Assembly (NCBI RefSeq): GCF_947179165.1
Contig: NC_077238.1
Span: 37,623,793 to 37,687,792 of the forward strand
DNA from: Solanum dulcamara
Taxonomy: Eukaryota > Streptophyta > Magnoliopsida > Solanales > Solanaceae
Reading direction: 5' to 3'
DNA length: 64,000 nt
The notes beneath the pieces were generated by a model. The model did no database searches, had not been told where the DNA came from, and saw only the letters and a program-made list of their open reading frames with translations. The translations under genes and the position numbers were made by a program. Positions 23,078 through 35,818 of this stretch are shown here, piece by piece; within the stretch, counting starts at the first letter, position 1; the number at the start of each line of letters is the position of its first letter.

Positions 23078-24430
23078 AGATTGACTTTGGGATTGATGTT
23101 CTTCCTTACCTATAGCCTATATCTATTCCACCGTATTGAATGACTCCTGTTGAGTTAAAAGAACTGAAAGAACAACTGAAAGATCTCCTAGATAATGGAT
23201 TCATTAGGCCGAATGCCTCACCTTAGGGCACTCTTGTCCTATTTGTATGAAAGAAATATGGGTCATTGAGAATGTGCATTAACTATCGTCAACTAAACAA
23301 CGTCACCATAAAGAGCAAGTATCCCCTTTCTTAGGATAAATGATTTGTTTTACCAGTTTTAGGGTGCCACTTATTTTTTCAAAAATAGACCTCAGATTAG
23401 GCTCCCATTAGTTGAAGGTGAGAGAATGTGACATACTATAGACTGCTTTCCGAACTTGGTATGGTCACTTTGAATTTCTTTTTATGTCCTTTGGTTTTAC
23501 CAATGCTCCTTCAACATTTATGGACTTGATAAACAGAGTGTTCAAATAGTATTTGGACATGGTTGTGATTGTATTTATATATGATATATTAATCTATTCG
23601 AGGAGGGAGGAGGAGCATGCTAATCATCTCAAAATTATTCTACAGACTCTCAAGGATAGGGAGCTATATGCTAAGTTTTCAAAGTGTGAGTTTTGTCTTG
23701 TATCTATGGTATTCCTTGGCCAAATCATTCTTGGAGATGGTATATGAGTTCATTCATAAAAGATTGAGGCGGTTAAGAACTGGCCAAGGCCCACATCCCC
23801 GATTGACATAAGGAGTTTCTTAGATTTTTTTGGCTACTACTGTAGATTTGTTAGATTATCTTCCATATCTTCACCATTGACTAAGATTAATTAAAAGAAG
23901 AATAAGTTTCAATGGTCAGATGCTTCTGAGAAGAGTTTTCAGGAATTGAAAATAAGACTGACTACTGCGCCAATGCTATCCCTACCCGAATGAACAAATG
24001 GTTTTGTGATTTATTATTATATGTCTAGAGTTGGATTTGAATGTGTGTTGATGAAGAAGAGGAAAGTAATAGCATATGCTTCTAGACAGCTCAAGATTCA
24101 TGAGAGGAACTACCCGACTCATGACCTTGAGTTTGCAGCTGTGGTGTTCGCTCTCAAGATTTGGCGTCACTATCCTTAAGGTGTGCATGTCTATGTGTTC
24201 ACAGATCACAAGAGCCTACAATATGTGTTTACTCAGAAAAAATTAAACTTAAGGTAGAGGAGATGGATTGAGTTGCTGAAGGATTATGATATGAGCATTC
24301 TCTACCACCCAGGTAAAGCTAATGTTGTTGCTGATGCTCTTAGTAGGTTATCTATGAGGAGAAATGTCCATGTAGAAGAGGAAAAGAAAGAGTTGGCAAA
24401 AGAGGTTCATAAGCTTCCATGTTTGTGGGT
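23078..24430 (+). pseudogene. Gypsy reverse transcriptase and RNase H, broken
   Basis: RT starts with PISIPPY...MTPVELKELKEQL and GFIRPNASP, then CINYRQLNNVTIKSKYP. After frameshifts (23340-23550) it resumes with the fingers/palm segment 23553-23747. There the usual FIDDILIYS reads FIYDILIYS, so the first active-site Asp is Tyr. RNase H (about 23990-24360) has [23 protein letters not shown] and FTDHKSLQYVFTQ, then HPGKANVVADALSRL. Both are typical of Tekay/Del-like chromoviruses. Stops and frame changes are numerous. Confidence 0.85.
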
Positions 24431-25287
24431 TTAACTTATTGACTCAAGTGATGGGGGTACGATCATTCATAATGGGGTTGAATCATCTTTAGTTGTAGAG
24501 GTGAATGAAAAGCAATATCAATACCTCATTCTTCTTCAAATGAAAGACAATGTTCACAAGCAGAAGGTAATGGATTTTGCCAAAGGGAGAGATGGAGTGT
24601 TGAGGTATCAATGGAGATTGTGTATTCCAAATGTTGATGGCATCCGAGAAAGAATCATGGGAGAAGCCCATAATTTGATGTATTCTATCCATCCAGATGC
24701 TACAAAGATGTACCATAATGTGAGAGAGGTATATTAGTGGAGTGGGATGAAAAGAATATAGAAAAGTTTATATCTAAGTGCCCGAACTACCAACAAGTTA
24801 AAGTTGTGCAACAAAGGCCTTATGGAGTAGCTCAGAATATTGAGATTCTAGAATGGAAATGGGAGGTGATAAATATGGACTTCATTACAGGTCTACCTCG
24901 GTGTCACAGACAGGATCACTCTATCTGGATGATTATGGATATGATGACTAAGTCAGCCTATTTTTTGCCAGTTAAGACTAAGGACATAATAGAGGATTAT
25001 GCCAGACTATATCTTCAAGTGATTATTAGACTGCACGGAGTTCCTTTGTCTATTATCTCAGATAAGGGAGATCGGTTCACTTCTCAATTTTGGAACTCAT
25101 TCCCAAAAGGTTTGGGTTCAAGAGTGAACCTTAGCACTGCTTTCCATTCGCAGACAGACGGCCAAGCAGACTATACGATACAGACTTTGGGGATATGTTG
25201 AGAGCTTATGTCATTGATTTCAAAGGTAATTGGGATGATCATTTACCTCTTATCGAGTTTGTATACAAGAATAGATTCCATTGAAGC
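24430..25287 (+). pseudogene. Gypsy integrase, N-terminal and catalytic part, broken
   Basis: The N-terminal zinc-binding region runs from about 24640 (EAHNLMYSIHPDATKMYH) to CPNYQQVK (about 24780), where the second Cys of CPNCQQ is Tyr. A stop and frameshift lie at about 24736. The catalytic core follows in an open 154-residue stretch (24737-25198): MDFITGLP, IMDMMTKSAYF, SDKGDRFTSQFW and [16 protein letters not shown]. The first two catalytic Asp residues are present, but the Glu of GQAER has become Asp in GQADY. The frame is cut at 25287 by a family-T LTR. Confidence 0.85.
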
Positions 25288-28200
25288 TGTTATAACCCGT
25301 ATCTTGCACATTTAGATATTTTGGGATAATTGTAACAAGTTAAGGATAATGCTATGTTTTGATCTTGTTTGATACATAAGTTGATTATAAAAATTTTAGA
25401 TGTGGAAATAGTTTAAAAGGCCAAGGGAAAAATTGGAATTTTAAAAAAAACTTAGTTTCATGAAAACCTATAGACTAAGTGATTGAGCTTGGAAGAATAA
25501 AAAAATGAAAATAACAGAGGCCCAAACAAAAGACCCAAGCACAAGTCATTCATCCATGTGATGAATGAATAAAAATAGGGCACTTAGTCATAAAACTCTA
25601 GAACCTTCAAGAGAAATTGAGAAAGGAGAAGAACAAAAAAAAAAAAAAGTAGGAGTTGGAAGCTAAGTAATGAGTCATAGGACTCGACTTACTTACGTAA
25701 GCTACCAACTTGGAAATCTTACATACTTAAGCTACTTAAGTGCGTACCAAGCTTACGTAGCTAGGATTACATAGATTCATAAAAGAAGGCAAGATTATGA
25801 ACCCATGAGGAGAAGAAGAGAGTGACACATGGAGGCCCATGAGAGAGTAACACATGGAATCCCATGAGATAGTGTCACATGGCAGCAGCTGCAGCAAGGG
25901 GGTGGGCCCCTCATACCACGTGACAACCCCTAAGTGGAGGAGATGGTGTGTTGGCCCTATGAGGGCTTGACACGTGTCACCAATAAGGGGTTGACATGTG
26001 TCACCCCCTAAGTGGACTCTATATATATATATATATGTTTTATGACTTATTTCCCTCATCCTTATCCCATAAGTCATCTTCTTCAAGAGAGTTCTAGAAA
26101 AGAGAAGAAGAAAAGAAACCTTGAGCTAGAGAGAGAGCGCTACAGTTTTGGGGAGAAAAAAGTAAGTTCTCTAATTTAGTTCCGTGAATTAATTATATAG
26201 GATATACCACAAGGGTATGATGGTTTTATTAATGTAAATATATGATTTGGATCAGCCCCAAAATGTTAACAAACAGCCTCGAAGTTTCAGCTGCGCTAAA
26301 GGAAATTCCAAGGTGAGTTCCGACAAGTTTTTGCGAGTTTTGGGTAAGGTAAAGTTTTCTCTTTAGAACTGGAGTTTATGAGGTTGTTATGAAGTATATT
26401 ACATGTCTTAAATAAGGTTGGAAGTTTAAAAAGTGTATAAGGATGCTTGACGTTGGAAATAAACTAAATTGAAGTGGTTATAGCTAAATCAAAGTCGAGT
26501 AGTGGGCTGTCGTTGTGGTGCTGTGGGTGCAGCTAGTTGGGTTGCGTGTTGCAGGGATTCAAAGTGTTTTAACAACGGTGTGGGTTCTTCTGGTTATATT
26601 CACAAGACCCTCTATTTGGTATGGTTAAACATTTTGCGAAACTAAGATTAAAACTCTATTTTTGTATCGTAATTTGGAGCTAGTTGTTTGGAGCTTGTAT
26701 TGTGTAAGGTTGAAGTGATTTTCTTGTACATATGCTGCTGGTTTTTGTTGTTGGTATGGTTTTTGACATTGTGTCCGAGTTGAAATCTCGGGGATGTTGA
26801 AGTTATAGGGGAGATGCTGCCCGATTTTGGTAGATTTGGAACTAGTAACAAACTAGTCGAGGGTAATGGATAAGGAAATAACTCCTATGAGTACTTGGGT
26901 GTAGATTTGGAAATTGGAAATTGAAAAGTAATTAACCTTAGTATTACTTTCATGTTAAATAGGTTCAAAAGACGACGAGGCGAACGTGGTTAAGAGTAGT
27001 CCCTAAGAGGTATGTGAAGCTACCTTCTTTCTCTTGGCATGTTGTTGGTATAAGTATGTGAAACCCTTCTTCACTCTTGATATGTCTTTGACATAAGTTA
27101 TGATGTTATGATAAAATTTTTATGGTACCGAATCCCTTGATGGACTAAGTATGATATATGTCACTATCTAAGGATCGGGTCGAACATTCCTCGGCATATG
27201 TTACTATCTAATGATCGGGCGTACGTTCCGCAGCACATATGTATATGACGACTACATAAGGGAAAATAGAGAGTATGTAAAGCCTATCCCTTCTTTCTTT
27301 TGGCATGATGTTTATGAAACGAATAGACGAAGTATATGTGATCCCAAAGAAGTCCCCATTCTCAAAGCCACTAAGATGGCCATTTTCTTCACTTCCAAAA
27401 GATATTTTATTAAGCTTTGATATGAGTAGATGATTTTAAAAGTGATAATTTGATGCAAACCATAATGACACTCCAAAGGTACTTGTTGTGGCTATTGTCC
27501 TAATTTTTGAATAATAGTTCATTTTGATTATTTCAATAAGTCTCCAATGATGGTTTAAATTCCATATGGTTACTCACTACTCTACTCATGTATACCATAA
27601 CCCTTCTACCACCGAGTCTCGAGCTGGGTATGTAATCCTGTGCAGTTCACTACATTATCCATTGAGTCCCTCACTAAAGGGACGGGTACGCTATATGAGG
27701 AAATGATAATGCAATGACATGAATGACTCACTGAGTCCATCGCTAAAGGGTCGGGTATGTATGTATATATATGATGATATAATTATTCACCGAGTCCCAT
27801 AAAGGATCGAGTACAATATATGATGACATAATTATTCATCGAGTCCCATAAAGGCTGGGTACGACCGAGTTCCATTAAGGGCCGGGTATGATATATGATG
27901 GTATGATTATTATGATAGTATGATTATTTACTGAGTCCCACAATGGGCTGGGTACAAAATACGACTCTGAGATGTATGACTTCATTTTATAAGATGCAAG
28001 TACAGTATTTTATGAGTTGTTATATTGTTCCCTGCATTGCTATATCAACTGTACTCCCTTTGAAGTATTCTATGCTTTACATACTCAGTACATATGTCGT
28101 ACTGATCCTCCTTTTCTCGGGGAGGCTGCCTATATATTTATTTGTTCACGGGTATGACGGGGGCCCTGTCTCGCCTTCTGTTATTGTTCTTACTCTTAGA

Positions 28201-28330
28201 GGTCCGTGGACATGTATGTGGGTTATATATGGGTTGTATATGAATGTATGTATAGTGGTGCCTATGATAAGCCTTGCCTGCTTATATGTTATCCTGCCTA
28301 TTAATGTGCTATAACTTAAATAGGAGACAG
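25288..28330 (+). mobile_element. Family-T LTR inserted in the integrase gene, 3' end truncated
   Basis: The left end TGTTATAACCCGTATCTTGCACA (from 25288) matches, in reverse, the right ends of the three minus-strand LTRs near 48871, 54031 and 59201. It lies directly after integrase sequence. Shared blocks include GATGCTGCCCGATTTT (26815) and AGAGGTATGTGAAGCT (27005). The 3' end lacks the expected GGGTCATGACA; similarity fades near 28330 and integrase C-terminal sequence starts by about 28370. Both the LTR end and some tens of integrase codons were probably lost. The flanking GAAGC (25283-25287) has no partner on the right. A TATA run at 26012-26035 could be the LTR promoter. Confidence 0.7.
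27612..27960 (+). repeat. Degenerate tandem repeat in the family-T LTR, about seven units
   Basis: Units of the type CACCGAGTCCCATAAAGG followed by a CGGGTAC-like end recur at about 27612, 27658, 27727, 27788, 27837, 27863 and 27929, with spacings of 26-69 bp. The same unit is present once in each LTR of the array at 46180-59201 and about ten times in element E. Confidence 0.75.
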
Positions 28331-28369
28331 ATTTACTTACAGATAGAAGGGATATACACGAGTGCCCAG

Positions 28370-28990
28370 TTCGAGCACCCTTCACGGCCTACAGAGAAGG
28401 TGCAGATCATCCAAGAGAAGTTGAGGACTGCTCAGAGTCGTAAGAAATCCTACACTAATGTTAAGAGGAGAGATTTGAAGTACAAAGTGCATGACTTTGT
28501 ATACTTGAAAGTTTCACCCATGAAGGGTATGACAAGATTCGGAAAGAAAGGGAAGCTTAGTCCCCGCTATATTGATCCTTATCCGATTGTGAAAAGGGTT
28601 GGTGACGTAGTTTATGAATTAAAGTTCCCCCCCCCCAGAGTTAGTAGCTAGTCATACCGTGTTTCATATCTCTATGCTTAAGAATTTTTTGGGAGATACG
28701 TCGCTTGTTGTTCTAACAAAGAGCATTGGGGTAAAAGAGAGTTTGAGTTATGAAGAGATCCCAGTTCAGATTCTTGACCGTTAGGTTTGCAAATTAAGAA
28801 CCAAGGAGGTAGTATCCATCAAATTTCTATGGTAGAATCAGTTTATTGAAGAGGCTACATGAGAAGCTAAAAAGGATATGAATGATAGATATCCTCATGT
28901 ATTCATGCCTCCTAAAGATGAGGTTGATGGTAATTTACCTTTGCTATCTTTGATTTGGTTCATTCCAAATTTGAGTATTTGATATGTATT
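28370..28990 (+). pseudogene. Gypsy integrase C-terminus and chromodomain-like tail
   Basis: After the LTR insertion the frame resumes with EKVQIIQEKLRTAQSRKKSY, then DFVYLKVSPMKGMTRFGKKG and LSPRYIDPYPIVKRVGDVVYEL. This is the GPY/F module region of chromoviral integrase. A run of ten C (28628-28637) shifts the frame. A further frame gives FHISMLKNFLGD, SYEEIPVQILDR, a stop, then KLRTKEVVSIKFLW and a YPHVF ending near 28905, matching the C-terminal tail of Tekay/Del-like Pol. About 60 codons expected before EKVQII are missing. Confidence 0.85.
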
Positions 28991-29097
28991 CTTGAGTTTG
29001 AGTAATTAATTATACGAATATATGATTGTTGAGTTCTTGATTGTATTCGTACCCTGAGTAAACCTTTAGCTTGGTCTTCATTCGAGGATGAATGATC

Positions 29098-29112
29098 CCA
29101 AAGGGAAAATAT
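29098..29112 (+). other. Polypurine tract before the 3' LTR of the gypsy element
   Basis: The purine-rich AAAGGGAAAAT directly precedes the LTR start at 29113, the position where second-strand synthesis is primed. It follows the classical ATTCGAGGATGAATG sequence found near the 3' end of such elements. Confidence 0.6.
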
Positions 29113-30283
29113 TTTAACACCCCGTGTTATCCTAACCTAAACTAGGATCGATGACAATGAGAAAAATAGAGAAAAAAGACTGACCCTGATGACTATGGGT
29201 GTTCTCTACAATTCGTAGTGACATCGTAAACCATGAAAACACTAAGTAAATTTTTTATTTGGATAAGCCTTCCTACGAGATACCATTATGAGTTGTAATC
29301 ATTTTTACTATGGCTCATGGACCCTGATAACACTTTGTAAAATTTTGATTTGGAGATGCCTTCCTACGAGCTACTATTACAAGTCGTAATCATTTCTATG
29401 AGTCGTAGAAATGACTCATAGAAGCAACTAACACGTAGTCAAATAACAGAACTAGAGGGTCAAGTCTACGAATGGAGTTGACGAGCCATCAAAGTTCCTA
29501 TGATTCATAGAAGCAACGCATAGAGAAATTTCAGAGACTCATCATTGCATCGAAAACCTGTAGGACAAATAGAGCCTATGATTCATCGATTCGTTGATAA
29601 CTCATAGAACTGAGTCATAGACAACCATATTTTCCATCCCAGTTCCATAATTGAAGACGACGAACCGTAGACATCTCTATATGTCGTAATGATGACCCAT
29701 AGATAACCTATTTCAGGTTTTTAATGATGATAGATTGCTCTTTTCCCACCCCTCTTATACTAAAACCTTGACATTTTAGGACTAAACTAAGTACCTTATC
29801 ATCATCCTAAACATCTAAGTCTCATTAATATTTAGACTAATTGGGAGCGAGAATTTGAGAAAAGAAGAAAGGCTAGGGTTCAAGTTCTTCAACCGAGTCT
29901 TCGAGTTCTTGGTTGTTCTTCATGTGTTGGTATGTAAGGCTGAACTAAAGCATGTATTTTTTCCTACATGAGCCCATGATTGTGATAGGTAGATTTTGAA
30001 TGGATTGTATCCCCATTAATGTCTTCTTGATAATTTCTTTTCTAAAATTTACATGTTTTAAAATGATTATTAATCGGTTCATGCTTTTCAACGAATCAAT
30101 TTCCTTGAACATATCATTTGAACTACTTGTTTCATAAACTCTAAGATCATGTTGATAAATATTGAATTGTATATATCTAAGGGTTGAATCTAGATCCTTA
30201 AACTTGTGAATGTATGAATATTACTGGAATGTGATCCTGAAGATAGTATTAATAGTGTTGACGAATGGATAGTCCTGAATGTT

Positions 30284-33200
30284 TGTTACACCCCACAATC
30301 TCAAGCTAGGAATATCTTCTTAAGTTCCTTAGACATTATCATGTGAGCCGGATAATCTACGACAATATCAAGTGACTCTAAAGAAGGAAGAATGTGATAT
30401 GATACCCCATAGGAGGGAAGGCTGGAAATGAGGTCATACGAAGTCGGAATGAGTTGGAGGCTAAGTAAAGAGTCGTAGGACTCAATTTACCTATGTAAGA
30501 TAGTAATTTGGAATCCTTACATACTTAAGTTACGTGAGTACGTATCAAGATTACATAGCACAGATTACATAGGTACGTAAAATAAGATGAGATTACGAGC
30601 CCACGAGGTAAAGGGGAGAATGACACGTGGCAGCATAGGGAGATGACATGTGGAAGAAGGTGACCCACCTACTTGGGGTCAAGTAGTTGACCCACCTTCT
30701 TGACGGGGTGGACCCCACTTCCACATGGCATCCCCTAGTTGGCAGCATGTTACGGCGGCCAATCATGGCATGACATGTATCACCCTAAAGGGAATGAAAT
30801 GTGTCACCTCTAAGGAAGCCCATATACACATGTTAAAATGACTCTTAGCTTCAGTTAAATTATCTAAAACCTGCAGAAAAACACCAAAAACTTCAGCAGC
30901 ACAAAGAAAAGAAAACCCTAAGCTAAGAGAGAAAAGGGTGACGGCCTAGGAGGAAACATAAGGTAATTCCTGATTTTGTTCTGTAAACTAATTATGTAGC
31001 ATATAACATGATGGTATGGAAGTATTACAAGTATAAAATCATGGCTTTGTGCAGCCAAAACGGACAGCAAGCAGTCCACGCAGTTTCAGCGCGACTAAAG
31101 AAGTTCTGAGGCGCAATTTTGGTGAGTTTTGGCCAATTTCGGGAAAGGTAATGTATTCCATTCTAATTTGAAGTTTATGGGGTTGTTATGTAGTGTATTA
31201 TATACATTTTATACTGCTTTAAGTATAAATAAATTCGTGGGAATGCTCAACGATAGAAACAATCAAAATTGAAGTCGTCGTAGTTAAATTGTAGTTGAAA
31301 CGAGGCATTGTGTGTGTGGAGGCTTCTTCTGGTTGTGTGGTGTGTGTTTCAGGGCCTATATGTGTCCTAAAGGAGGTGGGGGAGCTTCTGTTTGTATCCA
31401 CATGATACCCCTGCTTCGTACGGTTAAAGGTTTCGCAAAATAGAAAATAGAAACCCTATTTTGGATATCGTAATTTCAAGGAAGTCGTTCGGAGGTTGTA
31501 ATGTATAATGTTGCCATGTTTTATATATATATGATCTGCTGCTTATGTTTTTGGTTGGCTGTAGGTATTAGGGACATAATTGGAAATTCGAATAGGGCAC
31601 ATTATAGAGGAGGTGCTGCCCGATTTTCGTTAACGCCTTAACTAGCTAAAGAACTAGTTGGGAAGACGAGCGAGGGGTTGAGTTCTATGAATACTCATAT
31701 GGAACCTAAGATGTTGGAAAGCCAAGGGTTATTAATATTCGTGTTTCTTTTATATTACTTAGGTTTAGAGGATGACGAGATGAACGAGATAAAGAGTAAC
31801 CCAAAAGAGGTATGTGAAGCTTTCTCTTGGCATGTTTTTGGCATAGGTATGTAAAGCTATTCTTATTTATTTTGGCAAGTCTTATATATAAGTTATGAGG
31901 TTTGTATATAGAACTTGGGGATAATTCCATTTGTAAAGCTCCGAATACAGTTCATAATTTTTATCCATTTCGTAATGGTAGAACTCCTGTAATAGTTGAG
32001 ATATTGCCTTTTTAAGGCTTCTATAGGATAAAAGGTAATATATGTAGAGCCTATTGACTCGTGTTCACTTCTAAATACTAAGGCTTTTAAGGTAGCTGAG
32101 CTATCACCCTCGGTCCTTCTATACAGGAAATAGTAACGGGATGCATGGGAAGCATGAACTATAACTCCTATTCATTTCTTAATATAAAAGTTCTTGAAGT
32201 AGCTGAACTGCTACCCTCGAGTCCCTATATGATGAATACTAATTGAATGTATGAGCTCCCATGCCTAACAAATCTATAATGATAAGTGTCTCTGATTGTA
32301 TAAGCCATTTGGTATTACCTTAATAAAAGTCTAGGACTCTTGAGACTCCGTCGATATGGCCCCTAATGACATTTAGAGGATACTTGAGATGATGATCATT
32401 TTGATCCTCAAATGATAGTCCATGACGATTGTTATACCGAGTCTCAGATGATGAGCTAATTGCATATGGTTCCTCGTTACTCGACTCATGCAGGCTGTTA
32501 ATACATCACTCACCGCGTCCCATGAAGGGCCCGACAGGATAAACTCACCGCGCCCCATGAAGCACCGGGCATGAGAAATTCACCGCGTTACATAAAGGGC
32601 CGGGCATGATAAATGATAAAATGCTTATTCACCGCATCCCATGAAGGGTCGGGCATGATATATAATGAAATGATTATTCATCGCGTCCCATGAAGGGCCG
32701 GACATGATATATATTTAAATGATTATTCACCGTGTCTCATAAAGATCTGGGCATGATATATGATAAAATAATTATTCACCGTATTCCATGAAGTGCCGGG
32801 CATGATATATGATAAAATGATTATTTAATATGTCCTATAAAGGGCCAGGCATATGATATATGATGAAATGATTATTCACCGCATCCCATGAAGGGTCGGG
32901 CATGATACACAATTAAATGAGAGCTTCACTGAGTCCCTCACTGAAGGGTTGGATACAGTCTGTAGGCATGCATGTGGAAATATAGTGACACACTTGTAGC
33001 ACTAAGTCCCATAGCGGGCCTGGTATGGTATGTAAGGAAGGTATACATTCCCTCATGCCATAAGATGTAGGTAGAGAAATTCATTAACTGTTATATTTGT
33101 TTCCTGCATCCCTACTTCAGTTGTTAGCTCAGTTATGTGTTGTTATTCTTTATATACTCAGTATATATATCGTACTGACCCTCCGTTCACTAGAGGGATG

Positions 33201-33678
33201 CGTTACATGCTCATAGGTACAGATGTTCATTTTGGAGATCCACTAGCTTAGGGTTTTTACTCAGCGATATTGGGAGCGCTCCATTGTTCCGGAGACTAAA
33301 TTTTGATACTGGTCATGTAATATGTATATATTTATATATACAGGGGTACGGTAGGAGCCCTATCTCTCCATATATTGCTGTTACTATTCCTAGAGGTCTG
33401 TAGACATATGGATGTGGGTTGTTTATGAGTTTGTTTCGACTGTGCCTATACGGCGTGTTGTAAATGTTTTTATGTTATGGCAGCCTCGTTGGCTCGCGTG
33501 GCCTTTCATGATATGATACGAATGAAAGAGGCTACATGTACATGAACAAGTTGTAAACTATTGAGGTTTTTGTGTATAGTATCACATCAAACACGGTTCA
33601 ACTTAAGTGTAGCTGATAGATACGCATAAGGGGTTCCAAGTCGAACCCAGTCGCAGCCTACGGGGTTGGGTCATGATA
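30284..33678 (+). mobile_element. Element E, 5' LTR (3.4 kb)
   Basis: It starts TGTTACACCCCACAATC and ends GGTTGGGTCATGATA, where the last bases should be TGACA. The preceding five bases ATGTT (30279-30283) pair with ATATT (40874-40878) after the 3' LTR, a target duplication with one mismatch. A 175-base stretch at the start differs from the 3' LTR at about 18 positions by hand count, roughly 10%. That implies an insertion several million years old. The LTR contains a tandem repeat (32511-32940) and shared modules with family T. Confidence 0.85.
32511..32940 (+). repeat. Tandem repeat in 5' LTR of element E, about ten units
   Basis: Units resemble CACCGCATCCCATGAAGGGT followed by CGGGCATGATATATGATGAAATGATTATT, with lengths from 33 to 51 bp. 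About ten units are recognisable, the last being CACTGAGTCCCTCACTGAAGG. The homologous array in the 3' LTR is at 39710-40145. Confidence 0.85.
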
Positions 33679-33682
33679 AAAG

Positions 33683-33694
33683 TGGTATCAGAGC
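33683..33694 (+). other. Primer-binding site (initiator tRNA-Met) of element E
   Basis: TGGTATCAGAGC is an exact 12-base complement of the plant initiator tRNA-Met 3' end. It starts 5 bases after the 5' LTR and shows that E is a + strand element. Confidence 0.95.
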
Positions 33695-34131
33695 AGTTCG
33701 TCCTTGGAATGTCTACAGACCGTGTCTAGTGGAGTCTTGTTTATCAGTGTGCTGTGCACCACATCTATAGACAGGAGGCTATAGGATATTTAGTATTTTA
33801 CCTTTCTTTCATATCTAAGATCGTGCGATAGAACCGAGTCATAGGGAATGAAATTCCTCATACTAACTTGTGATTTCAGTAGAAGGACAATATCAATAGA
33901 AGAAAGTAACTGACGATACTGGAAGTTACAAAGTATGCAGGTAAGCAAAGGCACAAAAGACAAATATTAGGTAAGGTATTAAAATGCGATTGACATATAA
34001 AGTTGAAGAGTGAAAGAAAAGGTAAACAGGAAAAGTGTAATAGGTGCAGTTCGAGTGGACATACGAGGTAAATCCCTTTCCATACTATTAATTGTGGGCG
34101 CCTTGTGTGGATGCGATATGATATGATATGA

Positions 34132-34172
<41 letters not shown>
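34132..34172. repeat. Compound (TA)n(TG)n microsatellite
   Basis: About 13 TA dinucleotides run straight into about 8 TG dinucleotides. The 123-residue minus-strand frame over it is produced by the repeat. Confidence 0.95.
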
Positions 34173-35818
34173 CCCTATGAGGCATTGTGGATATTTTCTG
34201 CGTGTAGGTGTTGAGATAGTAAGAAATACAGAGGAAGCTCTACCCAAATTTTTCTAGAAATAAGAAGAGAATGAGATATAGGGCTATAGTATGTCTTGAA
34301 AGGTTGTGCTTACAACAATGATGAGATTTGACTGAACGAGTATGGCTGACCTCAAGAAATGAGTTAATTGCTGAATTAATGGTAATAAAAACTAGGAGGT
34401 CGATACTGGTATAGTAGAATGAAGTTGGAAAGGACCTATAAGCCAAAGAAGATGATTCAGAGAAGACTGATAGATTGAGATAAAATAATATAGTAAGGCA
34501 TCGCCTGAATTGATACATAGGGATAAACTATGACGAGTTATAGTTGAAAGAAGTAACGGTATGATTACGACAAGAGTGCAAGGGAAAGAGGAATATGACG
34601 GAAGTGAAGTGTTAATAAGACAGCTTGTGAAACATTAAGGATAAAACTAATTAAGAAGGGTAAGCAGCTCATAATAAGAATCGTGAAGAAGGTCAAGCGG
34701 TGTTATACTATGGGACTGAATGCGAATAGGGTACCAGGTGAATATAACAAAAACCGTTATAAGAATAAGTGAAGCTTAGTAAGGAAATAACTAAAAGGTA
34801 TGATGTGGTCCATGTGAATGGAATGTAAATATAGGTGTGAAACGGAAAAGCAAGCTATGGAATAAATAAGGAAGATTTATCAAGTTCTGTAAGGAATGTT
34901 TCGAATAAAGGATATGTAACGACGAAAAGGATAGCCAGTGCAAGGAAATAAAAAGTAATATGGAATCCCTTGCATACAACCAAAAATGGATATAAGCTAG
35001 AGAAATAATAGAGAAGTTCTAATAGAGGCACTCAAGATAGATGTGATTAATTAAATATAAGTATCGAACAAAAAGGGAAATAGACAGTTATAAACTGAAG
35101 GTATAGTACGATGAAAAGGGGATAAGACAAGGCCACTACTACAACAAAGTTGATATGGTTTTAAGAAGGATTAGAAGTGAGACTTTAGCACATGACAAAG
35201 ATGAAAGTTTAGGAGGCATAAAGAAGTATTGTGTATACGTGACTCCACCTTGATGATTAGTGAGATCCTGCAAGTAGAGAAAATGACGATTGGCAGAACA
35301 ATTGCTGCATTATGAGGTTGTTAGAAGAATAAGTGGTATCCACTAAAATAAGCCTAGTATAATGACAGAACTTGAAACACGAATCATCAAAGTATAAGTG
35401 CTCCCAAGTAGAGAATTTGAACCAATTATGAGCATGAGTTAATTCCTGATTGGGATGAATGGAATGTGGCTTTGAATGCACTGCTACATGAAAGATATTG
35501 CTCGAGTATCAACCGTCAGATGACATTTTATATGATATATTGTGAATACTAAAGCACCTTATGGTTGTGCTAGGGTTCTTATAAGGGAAACCTAAGGTAT
35601 GAATGATTTAACAGGAGATGTAGATATGGTGCAGCAAGTTAAATATGTTGGAATAAAATCATTCGCGTATGAATAGCTGAAAATAAACGGAGGATGATAT
35701 GGGTGCACCCTAAAAGGGGGGAAGTGGACAAGAGAAGTACAAGCGTAAGAGAAAATCAACTAACTCTATCGTATGTAAATGGGAACGTTTAAACTTTAAA
35801 CGAGATCCCATAAGGGAT

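Noticed and set aside
27943..28314. 123-residue frame with hydrophobic stretches
   Set aside because: It falls in the family-T LTR insertion, starts inside a tandem repeat, and is not conserved in the array LTRs.
32511..32940. Regularly spaced repeats that could suggest a CRISPR array
   Set aside because: Units are degenerate and head to tail without unique spacers, occur in both LTRs of one plant retroelement, and have no cas genes.
33876..34247. 123-residue minus-strand open frame in element E
   Set aside because: It crosses the TA/TG microsatellite (HTHIYIYIYI) in purine-rich non-coding sequence and resembles no protein.
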